Origin: Siphonodentalium dalli
Lineage: Eukaryota > Mollusca > Scaphopoda > Gadilida > Siphonodentaliidae
Length of the DNA: 64,000 bases
Assembly (NCBI GenBank): GCA_032622095.1
Contig: CP136061.1
Coordinates: 11,731,287 to 11,795,286 of the forward strand
Direction of reading: 5' to 3'
Shown: positions 12,414 to 49,600 of the stretch, piece by piece
Numbering within the stretch: position 1 is the stretch's first letter
Layout: each line of letters opens with the position of its first letter
The notes under the pieces: model-generated
Database searches by the model: none
Told to the model about the DNA's origin: nothing
What the model saw: only the letters and a program-made list of their open reading frames with translations
Program-made: the position numbers and the translations under genes

Positions 12414-13570
12414 ATTATATCAGTAGCAAAATTGTTCACGAGCCCCGCTGAAATTTCACTTTAATCCCTCTATTAAGGAGTTTTCCGAATTTAAAGAGCG
12501 TTTCGTGATTATATAGTTAAATGTCGCAATTAATCGTACCATGGAATACGTGATTTAAAATTAGGCATATACAGTAAGTATAACACTGCGAGATATAATA
12601 GCACATTTCTAGGTTGGAATTGGAACTCCCTGTCCTAGATGGCCGTCAAAATTTCGCCCGTATGTGGGAAGATTTAAGTGTATTTACAAATATTTTCTAG
12701 ATCATTATCTGCTGTATGGAATTAGTACGCGAATGTGACTTTATTTTGTATTGCTGATGTTAGCTGATCAATCGAGCAATCAAATGTGCCATTCGCGGCT
12801 TCCCAGCCCCTTCCGATCCCTCAATAATTTGACTACAGAACGCGGTATGAATTTCACAAATAAAATCAACATTGGATTCTAGTCATATTTTAACAAGAAA
12901 TGAGCTGAACTGTGCAAAGTAAGTGAGGCATACTATTACTCATGAATATTTCAACTCAATGGAACCACAATTATCACTTTGGCTAAAAAGAGCTGTCAAA
13001 ATGGCGCCCAAAATATATAAAATGAATTCCGTATGGCAAAGGCAGGGACGTGTCTATATGGTCTCAGTTGGGGGTCTCTATCTATAATTTCCGACTGCAA
13101 TCCGGGAATTCCACATACGCCTCGGGCTGGAATTTTGTACCAATAATCGAATGCTTACAACTTTCAGTCAGTTAAATTTGAGACCGAAATAATCACTGGT
13201 TGGAAAATTCCCGAATTCGCCCAACATTTCAAAAGATTGTGCCAACAGTTAGAACATTACAAGCCAACCGGAAAGAGGAATCAATTTTGTGGATCAGTGG
13301 GGAGACGGGGGTGGGGGGTGCAGATGGATTATCCAAGCATGATATCTCCATAATTCCTTAATCTGCATTTATTTATAGTGCAGACATTCAGGTAAGCTTC
13401 ATTGGACGTCATTTATATTAACGCGATCAAATACCGTAATGTGCATCCGTCATTACTACTCGTTATTTTCTCCCGACGAGCACACCAGCATGCCTTAAGA
13501 TAACATATACTGTCTAGCGTCATTACTGCACCTTACATGTATTTTCTCCCGACGGGCACACCAGCATGCC
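12414..13570. other. intergenic stretch leading into an ~80-bp repeat
   Basis: No gene recognised. From about 13440 an ~80-bp unit (CGTCATTACT...TTTTCTCCCGACG.GCAC...GCATGCCTTAAGATA) is present more than once. The following transposon inserted into one of its copies. Confidence 0.5.
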
Positions 13571-13578
13571 TTAAGATA

Positions 13579-14904
13579 GGGGACATGTCACTATTCCGAA
13601 GGTTCGTTATTCCGAAGGTTCACTATTTCGAATGTTCTCTATTCCGAAGGTTCTGTATTCCGAAAGTTCACTATTCCGCAGGTTCGCATTTCCGAAGGTT
13701 TTTGTTATTTTAAGATTAATTCTATATTCTAAAGTATTGAGAGTGTTCATTATCACGAAGACTCTTTTTATGAAGGAAATAACTTAAAACATTAAAACAA
13801 TAAATGTGATTTTGTTTTGTTTTCGCGCGTTTTCTTGAGATTTAATGTCATTACGTATGACGTTATTTCTCAATACATATTCACGTCACGCAGCCCAGAC
13901 AATTGCTATGTTTCCATACGATTTAATGTCATTACGTATGACGTAATATCTCAATAATCTTCGAGGCAAGAATACGCCAGCTAAAGGCGGTTTATAGCAG
14001 TAGGGCTATGTGGATACTGGAGGGTATGCCATACTGTGTAGCAGAATATCGCCAAATAGACGGGTATCAGATGAAACTAACTGACATGGCATAAAATATG
14101 ATTAAAATACTATAATTCATCACCATTTGAAACGTTTGTGTCTCAGAAGATGCCCATAGAGATATAGAAAACAGCTGAAATCATAAACAGATTCCCCCCG
14201 TTATGGCTCCCAGAATTCAAAATAAAAATGGATTTTCAATGGAAGGGGGATAACTCTCTTTAAAATATAGAGTTATTCCCCTCCATTGAAAATAATACAC
14301 TTTGCGCAACAAAACCAGATGGAACTTCAGCACAAAAACACGTTGGTAACTCAACAAAAACAACATGCTTATTATACCGGTTTATTATACCGGATTAGTT
14401 GACAATACAATGTTAGAGAGCTTCCCATTTCATATGGTATATACTATGGCATATATTTTATATATATGATATGGGGGTTGATGTTTCTTTCAAATACATA
14501 TTGCCAGTTCGGACAGACTGTATCTCTTACATGTTGTTTATTTTAGTCATGCAATCATCGTATTTTCAACTTTCCATAATAAGCGATAAACTGATACTTT
14601 ATTATTTCTAATAATAACAATTTAGGAATTAGAACGGCGTGTATAAATGTACTATATGAGAATACTAGCGTAACAGTGTTTTTCATTCCCCGTGTGGTTT
14701 TGGGGGGGGGGGGGGGGTGCAAATTTTGATTCATTTCTGGTAAATAGAAAACCTTCGGAATAGCGAACCTTCGGAATAGTGAACCTTCGGAATAATGAAC
14801 CTTCGGAATAGCGAACCTTCGGAATATTGAGCCTTCGGAATAATGAACCTTCGGAATAGCGAACCTTCCGAATAGCGAATCCTCGGAATAGCGAACCCTA
14901 CCCC
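13579..14904. mobile_element. hAT-like fold-back element A, 8-bp target duplication
   Basis: Both ends consist of tandem 15-bp repeats of ATTCCGAAGGTTC and its reverse complement (13590-13700 and 14752-14895). The outermost bases are GGGGACATGTC on the left and GAACCCTACCCC on the right. The flanks carry TTAAGATA on both sides (13571-13578 and 14905-14912). The uninterrupted neighbouring repeat unit reads CTTAAGATAACATATAC, so the empty site can be read. An 8-bp duplication fits the hAT superfamily. The interior has a duplicated TTAATGTCATTACGTATGAC segment and a small hairpin near 14240-14300, but no transposase. Confidence 0.85.
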
Positions 14905-15233
14905 TTAAGATAACATATACATACGTCATTACTGCACCTCACATGTAATTTCTCCCGACGAGCAGATCAGCATGCCTTAAGTACCGGTTCACATACTCGT
15001 AACATTGCACACTATGTGATCAGCATGTCTTAAGTACCGGTTCACATACTCGTAAGATTGCACACTATGTGATCAGCATGCCTTAAGTACCGGTTCACAT
15101 ACTCGTAACATTGCACACTATGTGATCAGCATGTCTTAAGTACCGGTTCACATACTCGTAAGATTGCACAGTGTGTGATCAGCATGCCTTAAGTACCGGT
15201 TCACATACTCGTAAGATTGCACGGTATGCTGCA
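14905..15233. repeat. 53-bp tandem repeat
   Basis: Units starting AGCATGCCTTAAGTACCGG lie at 14969, 15022, 15075, 15128 and 15181. Alternate units differ (GCCTT with AACATT versus GTCTT with AAGATT), giving a two-unit higher-order period of 106 bp. It continues the repeat that flanks element A. Confidence 0.92.
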
Positions 15234-15342
15234 GGAATTTCGTCGTATAAATCCACATGATGCCAGAATATGAACGGAAACATGGTTATAAATTGATCTT
15301 TACCAAAGCTAACGACCGGATATAAGTTAAAATTGTGTAGTT

Positions 15343-16120
15343 CATACCCATAGGGAGCCCCACACAGACTCCAGCAGACGACACTCTGTAGTGTATGCTT
15401 CCATCTGTGTGAGGCTCCCTGTGGGTTCCACATGTAATGGTGCTACTGACAGCGTTTTAATACCCGTATGACATGCACATAGAGAGCCCCACACAGACTC
15501 CAGCAGACGACTCTCTGCAGTGTATGCTTCCATCTGTGTGCACTCTTAGAACAAATGTGTATAAATACTACACAATATGTGTTACATTTGATCTTAAACA
15601 AAATTGTGTAGAAATGCAACATGACATAAATATGTCGGTGGCATTTTCTCAACATTGAATATGAGTGAATATGTGAGTATATTATATTTAATGTATGAGA
15701 TACTTTCTATTTGAGACATAAACCTCGTAATAGCTGCCATAATAAAAATTTGGCAGCTGCTTTAAAACTTTGTGCTACACAATTATGTGTTGTTCAGTTT
15801 TTACACAAACATAGTGTATAACAAAATTTAAAGCTGCTGCCAATTGTTTGTTCTGTGGTAGCCTTTACGAGTTCTGTGTCTCCAATAGAACACATTTCGT
15901 CTAATAACTATGATACACTCACATATTCAACGTTGATGATATTCCACCGGCATATTTAATAATTATATGTCATGTGTCATTTCTACACAATTTTGTTTAA
16001 GATCAAATGTAACACAGTTTGTGTAGTATTTATACACATTTGTTCTAAGAGTGTGAGGCTGCCTGTGGGTTCCACGTGTAATTGTGCTACTGACATTAGC
16101 GTTTAAATACCTGTGTGCTT
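15343..16120. repeat. ~130-bp repeat interrupted by a MITE
   Basis: The segment GAGCCCCACACAGACTCCAG...CTTCCATCTGTGTG occurs at about 15355-15413 and 15485-15540. Its downstream part GGCT.CCTGTGGGTTCCAC.TG occurs at 15413 and resumes at 16056. The second copy is split by the element at 15541-16053. Confidence 0.85.
15541..16053. mobile_element. CACTC-ended MITE (CACTA-like candidate)
   Basis: Terminal inverted repeats of roughly 100 bp start CACTCTTAGAACAAATGTG and end with the reverse complement. Inner parts also fold back (CCTCGTAATAGCTGCC against GGTAGCCTTTACGAG), so most of the 513 bp is a hairpin. Comparison with the uninterrupted neighbouring repeat shows the target CTGTGTGAGG became CTGTGTG + element + TGAGG, a 2-bp TG duplication. 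CACT termini with a 2-3 bp duplication are characteristic of CACTA/EnSpm elements. It could be mobilised by a transposase like the one at 50655-53207; that link is inference. Confidence 0.75.
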
Positions 16121-16499
16121 GATTTCGTTCAGGCTAATTGCAGGCTACTTACAGGACAATTTCGGTAGCATCGCTATAGTTGGAACTATAGAGATTTTCC
16201 TCCCGCGTAGTTAGTTGTGGTACAGATGCATTGAATATGCCCATTTCCGTTCATATTATGGCACTATATGGGTTTCTAGAACGAAATGCATGCAAAACAT
16301 ACCGTGAAAATGTGCGGTGTGTGAACGTACCATTAACCAAACATAACAAAATATGTAGAGTATACGCATGGAAGTGATTACAAGGGGTTTGCTGTCTTAC
16401 CGACCTCATTTAATGGACAAAATTTCCAGCAGTTCAAGTTCAAGCTCGAATTAACACCAGATATGTGTGATAAGAACACATACTAAAACGACACACTTC

Positions 16500-16615
16500 G
16501 CACTGTGCGAGTCACCCATATGGAGCCTCGCACATATAAGAGAATGCATTGGCCTAACAATATTTACGTTGTCCCATGGGAGACTCACATATATAAGAGA
16601 ATGCACTGGCAGGGC
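16500..16615. repeat. two right-arm copies of the CCAATGCATTCTC hairpin family
   Basis: CACATATAAGAGAATGCATT (about 16530) and CACATATATAAGAGAATGCA (about 16586) match the right arms of the hairpins at 10776 and 11423, without their left arms. Confidence 0.7.
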
Positions 16616-16744
16616 GATATTTAATACCGCACCAGCGCAGCTCCCGTCATGAAAGTGTTAAATGCTGTTCTACCTAAGCTATGAAATTCAAATAAACTAA
16701 TGTCTCCTTATTACTATTCGGTAAATATATTGATTGGAAACAAA

Positions 16745-17047
16745 TTACACAACCGATTTCCTACCTCGAACCAAACACCCCTCACCTATGTCTGGATTAT
16801 TCACACGCCCCGTTATATTACCAATTTACTACCTCGAACCAAACACCCCTCCCATATATGTCTGGATTATTCATACAGACCCCCCACGTCCGTTATATTA
16901 CAAATTTACTACCTCCAACCCCTCCCCTATGTCTGGATTATTCCTACAGACCCCTCCCCTTTTTCACTGGAAAATATTAAAATCATTATAAAATCATTAT
17001 AAAATCATTATAAAATCATTATAAAATCATTATAAAATCATTATAAA
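16745..17047. repeat. 65-bp and 11-bp tandem repeats downstream of the FReD gene
   Basis: Three to four ~65-bp units (TTACTACCTCGAACCAAACA ... GTCTGGATTATTC) are followed by about six copies of the 11-mer AAAATCATTAT (16977-17047). They lie just beyond the 3' end of the minus-strand FReD gene. Confidence 0.85.
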
Positions 17048-17059
17048 AAGCAGGACACC

Positions 17060-17065
17060 TTTATT
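17060..17065 (-). promoter_or_regulatory. poly(A) signal AATAAA of the FReD gene
   Basis: On the minus strand AATAAA lies ~13 bases after the TAA stop codon (17078-17080). This is close to the stop, but the hexamer is canonical. Confidence 0.55.
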
Positions 17066-17077
17066 TGTATTCAGAGT

Positions 17078-42899
<25,822 letters not shown>

Positions 42900-42954
42900 C
42901 TTAAAATCAGAAAGTGGTCTCTATTAATGCAAGTGATACAAATTTTTGTTTTGC

Positions 42955-43050
42955 TGTGTGTGTGTGCGGGGGGGGGGGGGGTGTGAGGGTGTGTGTGGGG
43001 GTGTGTGTGCGTGAGGGTGTGTGTCTGTGAGTGTCTCTCTCTCTCTGTCA
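42955..43050. repeat. (GT)n/(G)n microsatellite
   Basis: GT-rich tract with a G12 run and a short CT stretch. Confidence 0.93.
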
Positions 43051-43337
43051 CTGTTTTTGCGCGTTTAAAATATATGACCCTCATGTCCGATTGCACCCAC
43101 ATTTCGGCTATATCACGTGACGACACATCTTAGAATACGACTCGGAAATGTTTAGGACAATCAGTACGAGGTGACCTGAGATATAACGCGTTTCCCAAAA
43201 GTTATCAAGGCGACATTTTAACTCATATTTTCACTTCTCAGAAGACGAATGTGCTTTCAACGGCTCCCGTCATTAGAAAACAACAAAACCCTAATTCCGG
43301 ACAAACAAGTGGTGACGATATTTTACTGTAAAATCAG

Positions 43338-43445
43338 AGGCCGTATAGGTATTCTGGAGTACCTACGTCGGTATTTGGTACTCCAGAGCACCAAACTGAA
43401 GATGCGCTGGTACCCCAGGGTCCCAACAGAGGTCTGTAATACCAA
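43338..43445. repeat. left subterminal CTGGAGTACC-type repeats
   Basis: GTATTCTGGAGTACCTACG, TTTGGTACTCCAGAGCACC and diverged TGGTACCCCAGGG and TAATACCAACG words lie ~160 bases upstream of the SAM start codon. The same words are repeated many times at 62520-62880. Confidence 0.7.
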
Positions 43446-43607
43446 CGTAGCTGTGCAGTTAGCATAATTCGACCCCCAGTCGTATCAATTACAGGTTGGA
43501 AGTTTCAAAGCGCTGTCATCTAGAGTTACGGTTCCTGCGATCGTAGCGCCATTCGCACTTCTTTCTTTGTTTTCAAATCAACAACAACGTTTTCAAATCA
43601 TCCGGAC

Positions 43608-43698
43608 ATGGCGATACTTGTGGACACATGGACTTTGGCCGATGTGTGCAATTGGCTCAGTGACAGAGGTTTGGATCAATTAGTTGATTCATTTAAAG
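43608..43698 (+). CDS. SAM gene exon 1
   Basis: ATG to TTTAAAG with donor GTTTGT, phase 1. It encodes helices 1-2 of the SAM domain. The frame stays open into the intron to about 44159, but that read-through has no SAM similarity and is not taken as coding. Confidence 0.88.
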
Positions 43699-46600
43699 GT
43701 TTGTCTTATATCATTATTTCTTTTCGCCAATTTCGGGCAGTTTTTAATTTTACAATGATTTCACTGTTTTCAGACTCGGCGAGCAGAGGACGGGAGTGTG
43801 TTCGACACGCAGTTGTTGGAAATTATTATCAAAATCCAATGATAAATACACACACCATTACACCAATAATAATAATATATAGACAAGTATGGAAAGCTGG
43901 CCAATTTACTGGATTCAGAGTCAACTGGACTCCCGATACCACAACTAGTTTCAAGTCCTATTTCAGCATACAAAATGTATTAATTGTAAAAATATTTCTT
44001 GCACTCAACTATATATATGTCTTGAAAGTGACACTGCAAATCCGAAATTATTTGGCATTTCTTGCAACATTTATTAATGTGAATTTCCAGCAACACAAAA
44101 ATATAAAATCTCACGAGTGGCCATCCGAGTCACAGGCTATAATTAGAGGCACGGATTAGTTATGACGTTACAATCTCGGATGGCGACTCGTCAATCTCAC
44201 ACAGGAGCTTTCCGTACTTGTCTATATTATTATTAAGGAGTGCTATGTGTATTTATCAGCGGATTTTGATAAAATCTTCCAACAACTGTGGTTCGACATT
44301 AAGACAACAGGTCTTGGAGATCCACAAACCGATGTAAATTAGATCATTCGAGCTAAAATAGATAAATCGGTCTATTTCCGAAGTCAGATATCGCCCCAAT
44401 ACTAGATCGAGACATCTGAAATTATAAGGTCACGTCCGTGTTTATTCATATTCAACAAAATTTATGTATCAAATTGAATCTGCAATTTGTCCGATAGGTA
44501 ACGTACCGGTACTAAAGACTACTAAAATACGGTAATACTATGTGAATCCGTAGACGTAGCCACAGGTGTTGGAATTTGACAAATACGGCCTATAAAATAT
44601 CGCTCAGAAAAGAGATAAAACTTAAAATGACAAGGTGTGAAGGCTACCACGACAAGACGCCATTCGATTGTGCAACGTCACTAACGCGAATGGCGTCTCG
44701 TCGTTTAAAAAAAGTTGAAATGTATGCGAACTACTGTCATAAATGGCGAATACAAGAACTTCTGTAAAAAGTGATCTGGGGCCATTCTGGGCAAGTTTAT
44801 AGAAGGACTATTTTACAAGTACGATATCAAGCAATACGGTGAGATTATCAAAAAAATCACTAATTATGATTCGTACAAAATAAATCGGTTTCAAAATATA
44901 TACATACATATGTATTCTATTGATAAATTAAGTTCAATCTTTTATTAACCCTTATCAGTAGAGTGATTTTTGGTATTTTCGTAAAAATACACCCGAGAGT
45001 GAGGGTAGGGTACGAAAGGTCAATCGTATGATTATGTCCGATACCGACCATTGAAGGCACCCACAACAAATTATAGAAATACAGCATTATACACAAAAAC
45101 TGAATATTATTATTTCTAAAAGATGGAGCATAATTCAACATTTTAGAATGAAATACTAGTAGGTACATATATTTGCCCAGCGTAAAAGATTCAGCCAAAT
45201 ACTAGTATGTTGTCCGATGAGTACGTCCGAAACCGTGGAATTGCCCACCAGTGGTCAGATCACTACTCCCAATACGGTTGTTTTATTTTGGTCTCAAATC
45301 AGTCTCAGATGAGTTCAGATGTCTCGAGTACTGGGGCGATATCTGACTACTAGTATAGATCTATTTCCCTATTTTCCCAATGTGTTTTGAATGTAACTAT
45401 GATCAGGTCATGCAAGGGCACCAACCAATCTCCGCATACTCCGGAGCTAGTTCAAAATGAACCTAATAAATTACTAATAGTAATACCGGTAAATAATATT
45501 ATAACTACAGTCTATACATTAGGTAGTCAGATTTTGACCACGACTTCTTTTTGATCGAAAAGAAGTCGAGGTCAAAATCTGACTATACATTAGGCTAAAT
45601 AAAATATAACCTGTGTTTAGTAACTTTACAGTAAACCCACCCGCTCCTACTAGTACCCTTTTTTTTCCTTCAATTTATCAACTTTTTCTGCGCGATATTA
45701 TTTTTTTCATCAAAATAATGTGACCAAAAGGGAAAGACTGGAACAAACAGTTACGACAATTTAGGTCAGTCAGTCTTTATACCTAATCAAAGCTTCAACC
45801 CAATATCTGCACATGAAATCACCTCTTGACCTTGATTTACAAAATTGTCAAATCCACTTTGATGAAATAATGACCAAAACCAGGTCTTTTGTGGAAGCCC
45901 AGTGTAAAATACATATACATTTTAATTGCAGCCTGTGTAAAAAAAATTAAAAATATAAAATAATATGAATAATGTCGCCCACCCACCTCTATATTTGTTC
46001 TTCTCATTAGGCCGGGGGGGGGGGGGGGGGGGGGGTTCATACACTGTTTCCATACAGTAGGCCGGGGTGGGTGGGTGGTTCAGCCACGAAAAAAGTAACT
46101 TTTTTCCAAGTGGTCACAGTTTTTTCCTGTTGCAACATTTCTGCAATATAATTGCCTCAAAGTGTTCAGCATCATTTGTTATGGTATGTATGAAACTTAA
46201 GTCAGGGCTTGGGGGGGGGGTAGTTAGTGTGAATATAGGCATAATGCTTCCCAGAAATCCCGGTTACAAACCAACACTCACGATTTCGTCTTTTGCATCA
46301 GATCACATTGGCTGCGGACACACGTATCACAGTAGCGATGGATAGTAGATGTGCCAATTTATTATGGTGGAGTTTGGTGACAATTGGTTGTCATATTTTA
46401 TATGCCATAGCAAGCCATGTCGCCCTCCGCAAATTCGCACAATGACTACCAAGCTCTACCAGTGACGGTCGATCTCTCAAGGATTTATCTACCTGAATGT
46501 CTTGTCGCTGTTTATCTTTACTCAACGCGCAGTGTTGCATTTTGCATGCTAACACACAAGTCCACTTGATAACTTAATGAATAACCCATCTCAACAGCCA

Positions 46601-49600
46601 TGATTGTTCTTACAAATGAAATTAATATAAGTAGATACATGTAAATATGTATGCATTGAGATCATATAAAAAACATACGGTACCACATGCATGATATGTG
46701 AGTCAATGAGGAATTGCCACCAGGCCACGGTCAAACACAATTCCGGACTATCTATCGTGAAATTATATTTATCACATAATTTGCCCATAAAAGCAGTTTT
46801 ATAATTATCGGTAAGACACACGTTTAATATCAGCGCATGTGATGACGTCACGACGTTCTTCAAATAACTTGCGATCGCTATAGTTTGATTGTTGTTTTCG
46901 ATGAATATTTCGCGTTGCTTCGGATTTATTTGATCATGTGATAAAAGGGGGTAGGGTTCTCTATTCCGAAGGTTCATTATTCCGAAGGTTCGCTATTCCA
47001 AAGGTTCATTATTCCGAAGGTTCACTATTCCGAAGGTTCGCTATTCCGAAGGTTTTCTATTCTGGGCGTATTTAACCAGAAATTAATGAAAATTTGCACC
47101 CCACCACAAAAAAACACACGAGGAATGAAAAATACTAATACGCTAGTATTCACATATAGTACATATATACACCCACTTCTAATTCCCAAATTGTTCCAGA
47201 TGTCCGTTATTAATAGCAAGAAGACAGTATCAGTTTATCGTTTATTATGGAAAGTTGAAAACACGATGACTGAAATAAACTACATGTAAGAGATATAGTT
47301 TTTCCGAACTGGCTATCTGTATTTGAAAGAAACATCAACATTAAAGGCCCACTTAATTTTCGAACACACAGATCACATATATAACATATATGCCAGTATA
47401 TATACCATTGGAAATAGGGAAGCTCTCTAACACTGTATTATCAACTTATCCGGTGTAATAAACTGTGAACATGTTGTTTTTGTTGAGTTAACCTTCGGAA
47501 TAGCGAACCTTCGGAATAGTGAACCTTCGGAATAGTGAACCTTCGTAATAGCGAACCTTCGGAATAGAGACATGTTCCCGATAAAAGGTATCTCACACTC
47601 GTCCTATTTTATACGTAATTTATCAATCTCGTCCACTAAATTCTACTTGAGCATCGGTAAAACTCGGCTCAAATCAAATTTAGTGAACTCGGTTCATAAT
47701 TTCCGTATAACATAGAAACTCATGTGAGATCCTCTATACATGTATATCATAGAGAATACAATTTAGCAACACGTAATGAGTAGAGATCAACCTTGGTGAA
47801 CAGCAATGGTTAATTGGTCCAGTCGACTCATTGTGCGGAAAATCAGCGGGCGACATGGATAGCTATGACACAGAATTATGACCGGCCAATTGTCACCAAA
47901 CTCCACCATAATAAATTGTCACACCTACTATGACATCGCTACTGTGGTACGTGTGTCCGCAGCCATTGTCAAGTACGAATGCCACTGGTTCAAGATGAAA
48001 ATGGACAGTTATGACACCCATGATTAAAGTAAATACAAATGAATACTCATTAGACCTGATCAGACAGCATAAGAGGCAAAACATGGAAATCCCATCATGC
48101 TAGAAAGTATTGAATGCTATTTAAAGCCACATCCATATCTTTGTTTGATTTTTTAGTTTAATTTATTGTTTTGTTTTTTTGACACAATTTCACATCAAAG
48201 CCATATGAATGCTGATCAATCTGTTAAACGCCATGTTGTCAGATGGTATAATATCGTGTGGGTCCATTACTATTTAGCATAAATGTTTTGCCTAAATTTG
48301 TATTTTATATTTTCGATACAGTTGTATTTAAAGTGATTACAGACAAGCATTGGAAATATGGTAAAATGTTCATATAACTTGTTTACAAGTCATGAGTCAA
48401 TTGATAAACAAAAACAAACAGCATAACAATGGGTGCTGCAGGTTTATACGATTCTTATCTGTTCTCAGACTTTATAACTGAAACAAATACCAAGCCTAAA
48501 TGGTGTGAGACCACAGATTTTTAGGCAAAACGTGGGTGGGTACCCTGCATGAAATTGGGAAAAAAATTCCTTCAAATAAGGGTTGATTTCGCTGGATTTG
48601 GAGGCAAAAAGGGGTGGGTACCCCGCATGAAATTGGAAAAAAATTCCTTCAAATAGAGGGTGGGGTGGTCACCGTGGTGGGTACCCAAGAGGCGGAAATA
48701 AAAAATAAAAAATTCAGCCTACTGTCATGGCACTTTTTTCCGAACCCCCCCCTGATTAGGCTAAAAAAAATTATACCTGTGTTTATGGTAACGAGAAGAA
48801 ATAATATAGGGGCGGACGAACTACAATTAATTTTTTTTATACACAGGCCGCAGTGCCATGTATTTTACACTGGGCTTCCATAAAAGACCTGATTTTTTTA
48901 ATTATTTGATCAAAGTGGATTTGACAATTTTGTATTGAATCAAGGTCCAGGGGTATAATCAGGCATTATGAATGATAAAAAACAATAGTTTTGGTTCATT
49001 TTAGTGCCCTCCCCTGGCACCTCTTGATCCGCCACCATTGCAAGGAATGTGGGGGAACTTGAACCTATAAATATGTAGTATTAGGTTCATTTTGTACTGA
49101 CTTCAGAGCCAGATTGGTCTCGGTGAGCCTGATCGCCCCCCCCCTAGACGACGTGGTCAGATTTCGACCTCTACTTTCATTATGATAAACGTTTATAAGA
49201 GTTCTACATGTACTGGTATGTAAATAATTGTTTTCAATTTGGCCAAATGTATGTTGCATTCAGTACATTTCCTCTGTTTGATGTGTCGTAGGGGATAATC
49301 TCCTGTTTCCAAACTGTATGATTTTGTTATATCGCGACTTGGACAAACACTTGTCTTTTAAAAAGAAACTAGTACTAGATAACTCAATATTTGATTGACA
49401 AATTGGTGCAGATAATTACAAGATTCAGCCCAATATGTTGTCCGAAGTCATTGTATATACAATGTACATGTATGTCCGAAATATAGGACTGTTTATTGAC
49501 AAAGTAAAGACCCAGGTTCTTGAGTTTTTGTTAATTTTATTTTGACTTTATATCTCTACATGCATATGCATCGCGTGTGTTCTGACCTTTTAAGGGTCCG

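Noticed and set aside
14905-15233. CRISPR-like array
   Set aside because: The 53-bp units are repeated throughout, with no unique spacers, in a clearly eukaryotic context; the same holds for the 46-bp and 61-bp arrays.
43699-44159. Continuation of the SAM exon 1 reading frame
   Set aside because: A good donor lies at 43699 and the true continuation of the SAM domain is the in-phase exon at 54139.
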